A stretch of DNA of 64,000 nucleotides from Patescibacteria group bacterium (GTDB taxonomy: Bacteria > Patescibacteriota > Microgenomatia > UBA1406 > GWC2-37-13). This document shows positions 41,662-51,202 of the stretch, in pieces. The number at the start of each line of letters is the position of its first letter. The first letter of the stretch is position 1. A model generated the notes under the pieces. The model ran no database searches. It was given only the letters and a program-made list of their open reading frames with translations, and was not told the DNA's origin. Made by a program: the position numbers and the translations under genes. The stretch is taken from positions 1-64,000 of the forward strand of contig BPJD01000005.1 of assembly GCA_026004435.1 (NCBI GenBank), written 5' to 3'.

Positions 41662-42669
41662 ATGGACGGAGTGTTAAACAATAAAAAGATCGTTGTTGAG
41701 ATCTCTTGGAAAACCATTGTGTTTTCAGTTATATTTTTGCTTGGACTGTATTTTTTTTATTTGATTAGAGATTTAATCTTTTCCTTATTTATAGCTTTTA
41801 TCTTCAGAAGCGCTTTATTGCCTATTGTTCAAAAGGTAAGAAGACTTGGAGTGCCTCATTTAATAGCTTCGGTTTTGGTGTTTTTTGTTTTCCTGTCTGC
41901 TTTTGTCTTGTTTTTTTCCTTTGTTTTGCCGCCTTTAGTTATTGAGACCTCAAACTTTATTAAATCAATTCCCCAGTATTTAAGTGTTATTTCTCCGGAT
42001 CAAGAGTATAGTCTTAATAACTTTAATCTTAACTCCTCTCTTAATTTTTTGCCAAACTTTACCTCAGGGTTTTTAAGTGTGTTGTCTAGTGTTTTTTCCA
42101 ATATATTTTTTGTTATTATGACCTTGTTTTTAAGTCTGTATTTTATTATTCAGGAGAATTTTATTCGGGATATTTTGGTTAATTTCTTGGGAGAAAAACA
42201 TATTGATACTGTAGTCGAGGTTAGCCTGAAAATTGAGAAGAGACTGGCTTCATGGTTGTGGGGACAGCTTTTTTTAATGTTTGTCATTGGTCTGTTAACT
42301 TATATAGGTTTAAGTTTTCTTAATATTAAGTATGCTTTGGCTTTGGCTGTTTTAGCAGGTCTACTTGAGGTAGTGCCAAATGTGGGCCCTGTTTTGTCTT
42401 TAATACCTGCATTTTTAATTGCTTTGTCAAACAGCTATCTTCAGGCTGTTTCAGTAGTTGGTCTGTATTTTTTTATTCAGCAGTTTGAGAATACTTTAAT
42501 CGTTCCTTTAATTATGAGAAAAGCTGTTGGCTTAAATCCCATAATTACTTTGCTGGCTTTGGTTATCGGAGGCAGACTAGGCGGTGTGTTGGGCATTATT
42601 CTGTCTATTCCTGTTTTAATAAGTCTTCAGATTATTTTGTTTGAGTTTCTATCAAGAAAACAAGATTAA
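41662..42669 (+). CDS. AI-2E/PerM-family transporter
   Basis: 335 residues with eight or so helices. The C-terminal half carries the family signature: AVLAGLLEVVPNVGPVLSLIPAFLIAL, then QQFENTLIVPLIMRKAVGLNPIITLLALVIGG. The family exports autoinducer-2 or ions in some members; substrates are generally unknown. It abuts the flavin oxidoreductase. Confidence 0.9.
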   Translation: MDGVLNNKKIVVEISWKTIVFSVIFLLGLYFFYLIRDLIFSLFIAFIFRSALLPIVQKVRRLGVPHLIASVLVFFVFLSAFVLFFSFVLPPLVIETSNFIKSIPQYLSVISPDQEYSLNNFNLNSSLNFLPNFTSGFLSVLSSVFSNIFFVIMTLFLSLYFIIQENFIRDILVNFLGEKHIDTVVEVSLKIEKRLASWLWGQLFLMFVIGLLTYIGLSFLNIKYALALAVLAGLLEVVPNVGPVLSLIPAFLIALSNSYLQAVSVVGLYFFIQQFENTLIVPLIMRKAVGLNPIITLLALVIGGRLGGVLGIILSIPVLISLQIILFEFLSRKQD

Positions 42670-42673
42670 TTTT

Positions 42674-43990
42674 ATGTGCAAAAAGGTAATTGTTATAGGA
42701 GGAGGTTTTGCCGGCTTAAGTTGTGCTTATCGTTTAAAAAAGTTTGGGTTTGAGGTTCAGATACTTGAGCGTGAGGCTAATCTTGGCGGGTTAGCAAGAG
42801 GAATAAAGTTTAAGGATTGGAAATGGCCTTTAGAAAAAGCAGTTCATCATTTGTTTGCCAATGATTATGAGATTATCCAGTTGGTTAAAGACTCTGGTTT
42901 TTCTGACAACTTGTTCTTTAAAAGACCTTTAACAGGCTATGTTTACAAAATAAAAGGCAAGATTAAATTTTTTGTTTTAGACTCTCCTGTTTCGCTTTTG
43001 CTCTTTCCTTTGCTTGATATGTTTTCCAAACTTCGGGCTGGTCTGTCTTTGTTGTTTTTAAGACTTTCTCCTTTTTTTTCTTGGTATCAACAAATCAGTT
43101 CGATTGGCTTTATAAAAGCAACAATGGGTGAAAAGGTCTATATAACACTCTGGAGGCCTTTGTTTCGGAAAAAGTTCGGTAAATATGCGGGAAATGTGCT
43201 GGCTAGTTTTTTTTGGGCAAGGATTGTCAAAAGAACTGCAAGTTTAGGTTATTTTAAAGCAGGATTTCAATCATTTATAGATTACTTGGCTGATAAACTA
43301 AAAGAAGCTGGTGTTTCTATTAAGACTCAGGCAGAGGTCTTGTCTATATCCAAAAATTCAAAGGCATTTCAGATAAAGTACAGGTTTAATAACAAAGTGC
43401 ACCATATCAACGCTGACTATGTTGTTTGCGCTTTGCAGGCTCCTATTTTCTTAAGATTAACAGAGAATCTGCTACCTGAAAGTTATAAAGCCAAACTTTC
43501 TTCAATAAAGTATCTTAATGCAGTTTCTTTAATTATCCAGACAGATAAGCCAATAGTTAAGGATTTTTATTGGTTGAATAATGCTGTTGACGAGTTTGAT
43601 TTTACTGTTTTTATACAGCATACAAACTTTATTTCAAAAAAAAATTATGCTGGAAAGCACATTGCCTATGTTGGCTGGTACTGTGATTTTTCAGATAAAA
43701 TCTGGCAATTTAAAACAGCTGAGGAGGTTTTATCTTATATCAGGCCTTATTTGATAGAGATAAATCCTGATTTTGATAGGTTTCAGGTTAAGGTTGATTT
43801 GTTTAAAGCAGTCTATGCCCAGCCAATTTTTGATAAGGACTTTATTGCGGCAAACCTAAGCTGTAAAACTCCTGTTGCTAATCTTTTTTTTGCTGGTTTT
43901 GAGTTGTCTTATCCTTATGACAGGGGAACTAATTATGCTGTTAAGGTTGGTTTGCAAACAGCTGATGAGATTATAAACTCATCTTTTTAG
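42674..43990 (+). CDS. FAD-dependent amine-oxidase-like oxidoreductase
   Basis: 438 residues from the ATG at 42674 (MCKKVIVIGGG); an upstream in-frame start would overlap the transporter by 29 bp. GGGFAGLSCAYRLKKFGFEVQILER (FAD-binding Rossmann) and NLGGLARG, with GTNYAVKVGLQTADEI at the C-terminus, place it with the protoporphyrinogen-oxidase/phytoene-desaturase-like flavoproteins. Glycan- or lipid-biosynthetic members such as UDP-galactopyranose mutase-like proteins are related; the substrate is unknown. The stop codon interleaves with the stop of the convergent phosphoribosyltransferase (43987-43990). Confidence 0.8.
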   Translation: MCKKVIVIGGGFAGLSCAYRLKKFGFEVQILEREANLGGLARGIKFKDWKWPLEKAVHHLFANDYEIIQLVKDSGFSDNLFFKRPLTGYVYKIKGKIKFFVLDSPVSLLLFPLLDMFSKLRAGLSLLFLRLSPFFSWYQQISSIGFIKATMGEKVYITLWRPLFRKKFGKYAGNVLASFFWARIVKRTASLGYFKAGFQSFIDYLADKLKEAGVSIKTQAEVLSISKNSKAFQIKYRFNNKVHHINADYVVCALQAPIFLRLTENLLPESYKAKLSSIKYLNAVSLIIQTDKPIVKDFYWLNNAVDEFDFTVFIQHTNFISKKNYAGKHIAYVGWYCDFSDKIWQFKTAEEVLSYIRPYLIEINPDFDRFQVKVDLFKAVYAQPIFDKDFIAANLSCKTPVANLFFAGFELSYPYDRGTNYAVKVGLQTADEIINSSF

Positions 43991-44586
43991 TTTTCAAGTA
44001 CAGAAAGATCAAGTTTGGGAAAGTCAGAGTAATACTGATTTGGTGTATAAAAATCAGTCTCTATGTTCAGAAAAATTTCTTCTATGTTATTTTCAAAATC
44101 AATACAGTCTGCTGAGCAGACTGGTGTTGCTACATAGATTTTTTTAGGATTTAAAGTTGCCAAAAACTGGCAGACAGCTGATACGGTATAGCCGTACTGA
44201 ATGAAGTCATCTACAATAATTATTTCTTTATTGGTGCAGATAGAGTACTGATCCTGATCTAAGTTAGTTGTCTGGCAGATTAGTTCAAACTCTTCTTGAG
44301 CATAAGGCAGATATTTATTAAGAATAGCTCTTGAGATGTATTTAGAATGATAAATATGGCCAAAACAATAAGCTCCTAAAGTGTTGTCTGCTTCTGACTC
44401 TGGCTTTATTTTAACAGCTGGAATCACCAAATGAGGCAGTTTTAACACTTTCTCAACCTCTTTGCCAATCTCATAACCGCCTTTTAAAATAGACAGCAGT
44501 ACAGCGTTGTTTATCTGATTAAGATAGTTTTTTTTTAGCTGTTCTGCCAAGTGTCTGCCGGCAACTGATCTATTTGGGTAAATCAT
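43987..44586 (-). CDS. Phosphoribosyltransferase-like protein
   Basis: 199 residues. NRSVAGRHLAEQLKK at the start, AVLLSILKGGYEIGKEVEKVL, and KEIIIVDDFIQYGYTVSAVC near residue 125 (PRPP-binding motif; the usual DDGxxTG is changed to DDFIQYG). The change may alter PRPP binding. Members act on purine salvage or are regulatory. The divergent tRNA-Ala gene lies 60 bp upstream. Confidence 0.7.
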   Translation of the reverse strand: MIYPNRSVAGRHLAEQLKKNYLNQINNAVLLSILKGGYEIGKEVEKVLKLPHLVIPAVKIKPESEADNTLGAYCFGHIYHSKYISRAILNKYLPYAQEEFELICQTTNLDQDQYSICTNKEIIIVDDFIQYGYTVSAVCQFLATLNPKKIYVATPVCSADCIDFENNIEEIFLNIETDFYTPNQYYSDFPKLDLSVLEN

Positions 44587-44617
44587 TTTAATTTAGCTTA
44601 TTTAAACTTATCTTTGA

Positions 44618-44623
44618 TATAAT
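44618..44623 (+). promoter_or_regulatory. -10 box of the tRNA-Ala promoter
   Basis: TATAAT at 44618-44623, 23 nt before the mature tRNA 5' end at 44647. The -35 region is weak. Confidence 0.5.
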
Positions 44624-44646
44624 ATCAGAAAATCGCAAAAAGTTAA

Positions 44647-44720
44647 GGGCCCATAGCTCAGTTGGCTAGAGCACTACGCTGGCAGCGTAGGGGTCAGGGG
44701 TTCGAGTCCCCTTGGGTCCA
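44647..44720 (+). tRNA. tRNA-Ala (anticodon GGC)
   Basis: A full cloverleaf: acceptor GGGCCCA with TGGGTCC (one G-U), D-arm AGCTCAGTTGGCTAGAGC, anticodon stem CTACG/CGTAG around the loop CTGGCAG (anticodon GGC), and T-arm GGGGTTCGAGTCCCC. Discriminator A; CCA is not encoded. Reads Ala codon GCC/GCU. Followed by a short hairpin and T-run. Confidence 0.96.
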
Positions 44721-44721
44721 C

Positions 44722-44737
44722 AGCCAAAGGCTTTTTT
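44722..44737 (+). terminator. Intrinsic terminator after tRNA-Ala
   Basis: AGCC-AAA-GGCT hairpin (44722-44732) with T at 44733-44737. The stem is short, so this is a probable, weak terminator. Confidence 0.5.
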
Positions 44738-44800
44738 CTTCTTAAGCGATCTCTTGCTTAAACAAATTTATTAATCAGAAAATCTTTGGAAAATTATAGA

Positions 44801-44829
44801 TTTACAGATGGTTTTTATTGCTTTATACT
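44801..44829 (+). promoter_or_regulatory. Leaderless-type promoter of the VirB6-like gene
   Basis: TTTACA (44801-44806), 17-bp spacer, TATACT (44824-44829), 7 nt before the ATG at 44837. It sets the start at 44837 rather than the TTG at 44786. Confidence 0.6.
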
Positions 44830-44836
44830 TATAAGT

Positions 44837-47800
44837 ATGTTGACAGCTAAGCGTTTGTTTCTCGTTTTTTTATCTTTATTTTTATTGGTTGTAAACTTAT
44901 TAAGCCATAAGGCAGTTTATGTTCAGGCTCAAACTGATGCCTCTGGTCAGACTCAGAGTATAGAGCAACTGATTCAGTCTATTGCTCCTACAGAGCCTAT
45001 TGCCTGCGGAAACAGCGGTTGTCCTACTACACCTCAAGAGTTGGGTTATACCTGCGCTGATAGTTATCAGGATTGGAAAAAGAATCCTGAGTCCAATTTT
45101 TGGGTTGTTGATCCAGAGGTTACTTTTTTAGGTAAAAACGCAGAGCGTGCTAGACAGTTTGTTTACTGGGTTTTTGACAGGGATAATATCTATAGTGCAG
45201 AGGGAGTTAGAAAGGCTTGGCAGAACAGTAGAAATGTTGCTTTAGCCTTTGCGGTTTTAATTGTTGCTGCCAGTGGGTTGTTAATTATCATCTCTGAGAA
45301 AGTTTATTCGCCGTTTAAGGTTGAGGTCAGGAATGTGATCTTAAAATCAGCAGGGATGCTATTATTTATTATTTTTTCCTTTACTATTACTGTTTCTATA
45401 GTGCAGCTCTCTGATGTTTTGATGATGTTCTTTATTGAAAATATGGATGTTCAGTCTTTGTTCAATATTTTTTTCATTGATCCTGAGGGTAGAGTTGTTT
45501 TAACAGAGAGCGAGACTGCCTACAGAACTTTTGTTGGCTGCAAGAACTTAAGCACTTTGGCAGATGAGTCTGTCAGAGTTTCAATGTTTTTAGTTAATAT
45601 TACTAATTTAACTTACTTTGTTTTAGGCATCTTTGTGATTATAAGAGAGATAGTTCTTTGGTTTTTGATTATTGTGTCTCCATTTTTAGCCTTGCTGCTT
45701 TATTTCAGGCTGGTTAAGAATACTGGATTAATTTGGATTGGCGTATTCTTTCAATGGATTTTTTACGGACCTTTGTTGGCTTTGTTTTTAGGTTCAGTTG
45801 CTTTAATCTGGAAGCATGGCATTCCTTGGGTGTTTAACTTTAGCAGAGTAAACACAGCTGATGGGTTTATTTATCCTACTGGCATTTCAATTCTTTATGG
45901 AGGTCCGGCTCAAGATCTGGAGTTTGCCAATACTTCAAATTATGTTGATACTTTTGCTGAGTATATTATCTCTTTGCTTATGCTGTGGGGTGCAATAATC
46001 TTTCCTTGGTGGTTGTTAAGAATTTTTAGAGATTATTGTTGTGAGGGTATTTTAGCTTTGAAAAACATTGTAATGTCGTTTTATGAAAAGTACTCAACTA
46101 AAAAGCCTCCAAAAACTCCTCCATCTCCAACTGTTCAGCCCAAGATCGCTGTTTCAGTACCTGTGCCTGAGAGAGCAAAGCTTGAGTCTGTGATTAAGAT
46201 CTCAAATATCTCTGAGATCAAACAACTTCAGACTGAGAAAATTTTAGAAAGAATGGAGATAAGAACCAAGAGTCTGCAGGATATTGCCAGATTTGAAACC
46301 AATAAAGAGCAGAGAGAAAAGATTGAGAGAGTTTTAACTGTGTTAAAACAGCCTGATCGTGTTGCAGAGCCTGAGGAAAGACAAAGAGTCTTGAATATAA
46401 AGAATGAGTTTTACAATAGAGCAAAGCAGAATGATAGATTAGCTCAAAGAGTTGTTCAGACAACCTCAAGATCAATCTTTGAACAGCAGAAATTAAAGGA
46501 AGAATTAATTAGAACAGAGCCTAAGGTAGCAACTTTAAATATCTCTGTAGCCAATGAGGTAAAACTGCCTGAACAAAAAGTGCAGTCTGTGTTTAACTCT
46601 TTTGTTAATAATGTTGTTAATGATAACAGAGTTATCAGTCGCATCTCTGAAAAAACTTCTTTACCGGTTGAGAAAACTCAACAAATATTATCAACTACTG
46701 TTGTGAATTTAAATCAACCTGTGACCAAATTAACAAAAGTTGTCAGCAAATCAGCCAATGTTGATGAAAAAACAGTCAAACAGGTAATTAATAATATTTC
46801 ATCAACAGCTGTTTATTCCAAGGCAATAAACAATACTGCTTCTGCTGTGAAGGTTTCAAAGTCAGAAGTTTTGTCTGTTATAAACAAACTGTTTTCAATT
46901 TTTTCTGCATTGGTTGATCAATCCAGCAAAACAACCAGCTTTACTCCTGTATTGTCTTTAACTTTGTCTGATAGAGAGAAACAGGTTATTAACAACTTTA
47001 ATACTAATCTGCTTGAGAAACAAAATATTTTAAATCAAGTTATTCAATCTGAACAGCAGATTGAGTCTCAACCTGCTGATGTATTAGCTGAGTTTAATTC
47101 AGTTATTAGTTCAGAAGAAAACTTGACAACAGTTTTGAGCAATAAGAAAAAGGTAAAGATGTTAAAAGATATTTATCAGGATGTTCAGACAAGCGTAGAT
47201 TTAGTAGAAAAAACTGCTGAGTCTGCCAAGGTTGATGAAGAAAAAGTGGCAGACACAATTGAGTCCTCTTTGCCGTTGGTGGCAGAGGTCGACAAAGAGG
47301 TTGAAAAAGCTGTTGTTCCTCCTCCAACTTTGCCGCTTGAGGAGTATGAAAACACTAAAAAACTTTGGAAGGATCATTATTATAAGGGAGAGGTGCCTAT
47401 TTCTGAAAACATCTCAGATCGTGAGACTTGGGTTTCAAACGATATAGTTATTTTAACTAATACGCTAAATAAATTGTTGTCTGATGATCCAAAGATTAGA
47501 GAACAAGGACTTGATGATGTTTCTTATATTCTGCCTTTGTTTATGTTAAATGACATGGAGTATGACGATATTTTAGTTTATCTCAAGGCAAAACTTGAAG
47601 CTGCCAAAGAGGTTTCAGATCTTTTGCTGAGAGAAAAAGAGATTAGGCAGGAGGTGTTGTCAGAGGTTGAGGAAAAAGATAAGGTTAAGGTGCCAACAGC
47701 AGTCAAGAAAAAGCAAAAAGTTCATCAGCCTTTATCAATGGAGCTAGAGCAAGAAGCTGAAGAATCAGATCAAGATTCTAATTTAGATCAAACAGATAAG

Positions 47801-48034
47801 TTAAATGAATCAGATGAGGTTGTTCCAGAGGATTCTACAGATACTCAAGATACAGATGAGCAAATGGATCAAGAACAAGATCAAAAGACCCAAGAAGAAG
47901 AGTCAGAAACAGTTGCTGAACAAAAATCTGATGATCTAAATCAGATAGACTCAACCGAAGACAACTTTGCTGATGAAGAAGCTAAAAAATTATATGAAGA
48001 TATCAGATCAAGAAAAAAAAACAGCAATGACTAA
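44837..48034 (+). CDS. VirB6/TrbL-like large membrane protein with a long helical tail
   Basis: About 1,065 residues. N-terminal signal peptide (MLTAKRLFLVFLSLFLLVV, cut near YVQAQ). Residues ~120-380 have several membrane helices with the VirB6/TrbL-type arrangement (NVALAFAVLIVAASGLLIII, AGMLLFIIFSFTITVSIV and others). From ~430 to the end it is soluble, Gln/Glu/Ser/Lys-rich with many alpha-helical repeats and a very acidic C-terminal tail. VirB6-type proteins form the inner-membrane channel of type IV secretion. The tail may reach the cytosol or outside. It overlaps the next gene's start by 8 bp. Confidence 0.75.
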   Translation: MLTAKRLFLVFLSLFLLVVNLLSHKAVYVQAQTDASGQTQSIEQLIQSIAPTEPIACGNSGCPTTPQELGYTCADSYQDWKKNPESNFWVVDPEVTFLGKNAERARQFVYWVFDRDNIYSAEGVRKAWQNSRNVALAFAVLIVAASGLLIIISEKVYSPFKVEVRNVILKSAGMLLFIIFSFTITVSIVQLSDVLMMFFIENMDVQSLFNIFFIDPEGRVVLTESETAYRTFVGCKNLSTLADESVRVSMFLVNITNLTYFVLGIFVIIREIVLWFLIIVSPFLALLLYFRLVKNTGLIWIGVFFQWIFYGPLLALFLGSVALIWKHGIPWVFNFSRVNTADGFIYPTGISILYGGPAQDLEFANTSNYVDTFAEYIISLLMLWGAIIFPWWLLRIFRDYCCEGILALKNIVMSFYEKYSTKKPPKTPPSPTVQPKIAVSVPVPERAKLESVIKISNISEIKQLQTEKILERMEIRTKSLQDIARFETNKEQREKIERVLTVLKQPDRVAEPEERQRVLNIKNEFYNRAKQNDRLAQRVVQTTSRSIFEQQKLKEELIRTEPKVATLNISVANEVKLPEQKVQSVFNSFVNNVVNDNRVISRISEKTSLPVEKTQQILSTTVVNLNQPVTKLTKVVSKSANVDEKTVKQVINNISSTAVYSKAINNTASAVKVSKSEVLSVINKLFSIFSALVDQSSKTTSFTPVLSLTLSDREKQVINNFNTNLLEKQNILNQVIQSEQQIESQPADVLAEFNSVISSEENLTTVLSNKKKVKMLKDIYQDVQTSVDLVEKTAESAKVDEEKVADTIESSLPLVAEVDKEVEKAVVPPPTLPLEEYENTKKLWKDHYYKGEVPISENISDRETWVSNDIVILTNTLNKLLSDDPKIREQGLDDVSYILPLFMLNDMEYDDILVYLKAKLEAAKEVSDLLLREKEIRQEVLSEVEEKDKVKVPTAVKKKQKVHQPLSMELEQEAEESDQDSNLDQTDKLNESDEVVPEDSTDTQDTDEQMDQEQDQKTQEEESETVAEQKSDDLNQIDSTEDNFADEEAKKLYEDIRSRKKNSND

Positions 48035-49064
48035 TGATGTTGTTAAACAAAAACAGATTTTTATATTAAACCCTTTAGCAGCTGATCAAGGTTCAGCTGT
48101 AAGAGGTTTAGGCAGGTTTACAAAGGTTGTAATCTCAAGTTTGAAAGAAGCAAAGGTTGTGTCTAAAAACGATTTAGGTCAACTAAAATCAGATAACTCT
48201 ATTTTGATTTTTCCTTATTTAAATTGGTTTTCTCCCAACTTTTTTTTAAAAAGATATGTTAGCAAACAAGTGTTGTTTATTCATGATCTGATTCCACTAA
48301 AGTATCCTGAGGCATTTCCTAAAGGTATTAAGGCTAGTATTTTTTATAAAATTAATAGATTTTTGTTTAATAAAAATATAGATGTTGTTATTACTGACAC
48401 ATTTTCAGTAAAAAAAGAAATTGTTAAGATACTAAACTTTCCTGAAGAAAAGATCTTTGTTGTCTACCCTGCAGTTGATCCTGTTTTTTTTAATCAGAGT
48501 AGGTTGCCGAAAGATGACTTTTGTTTGTATGTAGGAGATGCTACCTTTAACAAAAATCTGCCGTTTATGGCAAAGGTTGTAAAGCAGGCTGATTTAAAAT
48601 TGTATCTGGTTGGCAAGGTCTGGGAGCTTTTAGCCGGTAACCAGCTTGATTTTTCGCATCCTGAGTTAAGTTCATTAAAAGAGTTTTCTGATCTGATTGC
48701 TTCAGACAGCCGATTCAAAATTATTGGTTTTGTTGATGATAAGCAATTAAAAGATCTTTATAGAAAAGCCAAAGTTAATCTGCTGTTGTCTCTGGATGAG
48801 GGGTTTGGATACTCTACTCTTGAGGCTGGTCTGCAGATGACTCCTTCTTTGATCTCAGATATACCTGTTTTTAGAGAAGTAGTTAAAGACTGTGCTTTGT
48901 ATGTTGATCCGACTGATCTTAACTCAGCTGTGTTAAGGTTAAAAGACCTGTATTATAATGATAAAATTAATACTGAGCTGGCAGAAAAAATATATAAAAG
49001 AGCAAAAGAGTTTAGTGTTGAGAACTTTGGCAATAGGTTAAGAGAGATTATTGTTGATTTGTAA
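48027..49064 (+). CDS. Glycosyltransferase family 4 (GT-B)
   Basis: 345 residues from the ATG at 48027, which overlaps the end of the VirB6-like gene. N-terminal FILNPLAADQGSAVRGLGRFT, central VLFIHDLIPLKYPEAF, then FCLYVGDATFNKNLPFMAKV, KIIGFVDDKQLKDLYRKAKVN and DEGFGYSTLEAGLQMTPSLI, the donor-site motif of GT4 enzymes. It probably adds a sugar in surface polymer or glycolipid synthesis. Confidence 0.88.
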   Translation: MTNDVVKQKQIFILNPLAADQGSAVRGLGRFTKVVISSLKEAKVVSKNDLGQLKSDNSILIFPYLNWFSPNFFLKRYVSKQVLFIHDLIPLKYPEAFPKGIKASIFYKINRFLFNKNIDVVITDTFSVKKEIVKILNFPEEKIFVVYPAVDPVFFNQSRLPKDDFCLYVGDATFNKNLPFMAKVVKQADLKLYLVGKVWELLAGNQLDFSHPELSSLKEFSDLIASDSRFKIIGFVDDKQLKDLYRKAKVNLLLSLDEGFGYSTLEAGLQMTPSLISDIPVFREVVKDCALYVDPTDLNSAVLRLKDLYYNDKINTELAEKIYKRAKEFSVENFGNRLREIIVDL

Positions 49065-49081
49065 GTTTTTTCTGGCAATTT

Positions 49082-49528
49082 ATGGCAATTATATATCTTG
49101 GTGCTGATCATAGGGGCTTTAAGTTAAAAGAAGAGATTAAAAGGTATCTGCAAACCAATAGCCATACTGTGTTTGATCTGGGTAATCACAGATATCAGGC
49201 TGATGATGATTTTGTAGATTTCAGTCAAAAAGTGGCTGAGGCAGTGTTAAAACATAAAGAGGCTGTAGGCATTGTTTTTTGCGGTTCAGGAGTTGGTGTC
49301 GATATTGCCTGCAACAGATTCTTTGGTATAAGATCTGTGTTGGGTTTCAACAAGGATCAAATTGCTAAAGCTGTTGCAGATGACCATTGTAATGTTTTGT
49401 CTTTAGCAGCTGATTATCTTGATAAAGATAAAGCTGTTTCTTTTGTTAACTCGTTTTTATCTGCTGAGAAAAAAACTGAGGAAAAGTATTTGCGCAGAAT
49501 TGCAAAACTTGATAAACTGGTCAGATAA
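49082..49528 (+). CDS. rpiB: Ribose-5-phosphate isomerase B family protein
   Basis: 148 residues: IYLGADHRGFKLKEEIKRYL (substrate-binding start), GIVFCGSGVGVDIACNRF (the active-site Cys and GSG loop), ADDHCNVLSLAADYL. RpiB interconverts ribose-5-P and ribulose-5-P; with transketolase it covers the non-oxidative pentose pathway. LacA/LacB-type isomerases are related, so allose or galactose-6-P is possible. Confidence 0.9.
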   Translation: MAIIYLGADHRGFKLKEEIKRYLQTNSHTVFDLGNHRYQADDDFVDFSQKVAEAVLKHKEAVGIVFCGSGVGVDIACNRFFGIRSVLGFNKDQIAKAVADDHCNVLSLAADYLDKDKAVSFVNSFLSAEKKTEEKYLRRIAKLDKLVR

Positions 49529-49542
49529 TATTTTGCAGTATT

Positions 49543-49956
49543 ATGAAAATTATAAATATTTCTACTAAAGGCAATACAGATATAGTTGATATTACTTACG
49601 AAATATTTCAGTTGGTTAATAGGGAAGAGTTTCAGAATGGTTTGGTTCATTTGTTTGTAAAAGGATCTACTGCTGCAATTACCACTATGGAAAATGACCC
49701 TAATTTGTTTGAGGACTTTAAAGCTGCTTTAGAAAAATTTGCTCCGTATAACTTTAATTACAAACATCATCAGACTTGGGGAGACAATAACGGAGCTGCT
49801 CATATTAGAGCCAGTTTGGTTGGAATGAGCATTGTTATTCCTGTTTTAAATGGAAATCTGATGCTAGGAGCGTATCAAAGATTAGTCTTAATAGATTTTG
49901 ATACACGACCTAGAAATCGTGAAGTTGTTATTAATTTTATAAAAACCAGAGGTTAA
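49543..49956 (+). CDS. YjbQ/UPF0047-family protein
   Basis: 137 residues with the family signatures ITTMENDPNLFEDFKAAL, HQTWGDNNGAAHIRASLVGMSIVIPVLNGNLMLGAYQRLVL. Some members have thiamin-phosphate synthase activity. The motif usually starting HTT-A reads GSTAAI here, losing the first His, which could weaken the usual metal site. Immediately upstream of enolase. Confidence 0.88.
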   Translation: MKIINISTKGNTDIVDITYEIFQLVNREEFQNGLVHLFVKGSTAAITTMENDPNLFEDFKAALEKFAPYNFNYKHHQTWGDNNGAAHIRASLVGMSIVIPVLNGNLMLGAYQRLVLIDFDTRPRNREVVINFIKTRG

Positions 49957-49957
49957 T

Positions 49958-51202
49958 ATGAGAATAAAAAATATATTTGCTTTTCAGATCTTGGATTCAA
50001 GAGGCAATCCAACGATCAAAACAATTATAGAGTTGGCTAATGGAGCCAAGGCTTGGGCTGCTGTTCCATCTGGGGCATCAACCGGGTCTTTTGAAGCTCT
50101 TGAACTGCGAGATGGCGGATCTGTTTTTGCAGGGAAAGGTGTTTTAAAAGCAGTAGATAATGTAAATACTGTGTTAAAAAAGGCTTTGTTAGGTTATGAT
50201 ATTCAAGACCTTGAGGGTATTGATAAAAAAATGCTTGAGCTTGATGGGACTGAGAATAAATCAAATCTTGGAGCCAATGCAATTTTGTCTGTGTCTTTAG
50301 CTTGTGCTAAGGCTCTTTCTGTTTTTGGAAACCAGCCTTTATGGAAGATCCTGCACCAGTATTATTTTTCAGATTATCAGCTTGGATTTCCTAGACTATT
50401 AGTTAATGTTATTAATGGCGGAGCCCATGCTGGGTTTAACTTTGATTTTCAGGAGTTTATCATTATTCCTTTAAAAAATGATTTAAAGCAGGATCTTAGG
50501 TTGGCTGTTGAGGTGTTTGCTCAACTTAAGAAAAAACTGTCTGAAAAAAAGCTATCAACATTAGTTGGAGATGAAGGAGGATTTTCTCCTGAGCTTGAGA
50601 GCAACAGGTCTGCTTATGAGTTAATTATTGCTGCTGCTTCAGATCTGGGCTATCAAAACAACAGAGATTTTAGACTTGGAATGGATGCGGCAGCTACTGA
50701 GTTTTTTGAGTCTGGCGTTTATACTTTAAGAAAAGAAGGTAAGACCTTAACCAGTCAGCAGTTAATGAAGTTTTACTCGGATCTGATCAATGAGTTTAAT
50801 CTTTACTCATTTGAGGATCCTTTTGCAGAAACTGATTGGCAGGCATTTGCTGAGTTTACAAAAGAGTTTAATGATAGAGTTGTTATAGGAGATGATTTGT
50901 TTACTACTAATATTTCAAGAATTCAGCAGGGAATTGAAAAAAAATCAGCAAATGCTGTTTTAATCAAACCTAATCAGATAGGAACGCTTTATGAAACTGT
51001 TCAGGCTATTAAAAAGGCAAAATCTGTGGGCTGGCAGATTGCTATTTCACACAGATCAGGTGAGACTGAAGATACATTTATAGCTGACTTATCTGTTGCT
51101 TGTTCAGCTGAGTTTATAAAGACAGGCTCTGTCTGCAGAGGCGAGAGAACAGCAAAGTATAATCGTCTGCTTGAGATCTATGAAGTTGAAAGAGATTTTT
51201 AA
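49958..51202 (+). CDS. eno: Enolase
   Basis: 414 residues. ILDSRGNPTIKTIIEL, the catalytic GDEGGFSPELESN, DAAATEFF, SFEDPFAETDW, VVIGDDLFTTN, NAVLIKPNQIGTL (catalytic Lys) and SHRSGETEDTFIADL are all intact. It converts 2-phosphoglycerate to phosphoenolpyruvate in lower glycolysis. Its stop interleaves with the convergent dprA stop (51199-51202). Confidence 0.97.
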   Translation: MRIKNIFAFQILDSRGNPTIKTIIELANGAKAWAAVPSGASTGSFEALELRDGGSVFAGKGVLKAVDNVNTVLKKALLGYDIQDLEGIDKKMLELDGTENKSNLGANAILSVSLACAKALSVFGNQPLWKILHQYYFSDYQLGFPRLLVNVINGGAHAGFNFDFQEFIIIPLKNDLKQDLRLAVEVFAQLKKKLSEKKLSTLVGDEGGFSPELESNRSAYELIIAAASDLGYQNNRDFRLGMDAAATEFFESGVYTLRKEGKTLTSQQLMKFYSDLINEFNLYSFEDPFAETDWQAFAEFTKEFNDRVVIGDDLFTTNISRIQQGIEKKSANAVLIKPNQIGTLYETVQAIKKAKSVGWQIAISHRSGETEDTFIADLSVACSAEFIKTGSVCRGERTAKYNRLLEIYEVERDF

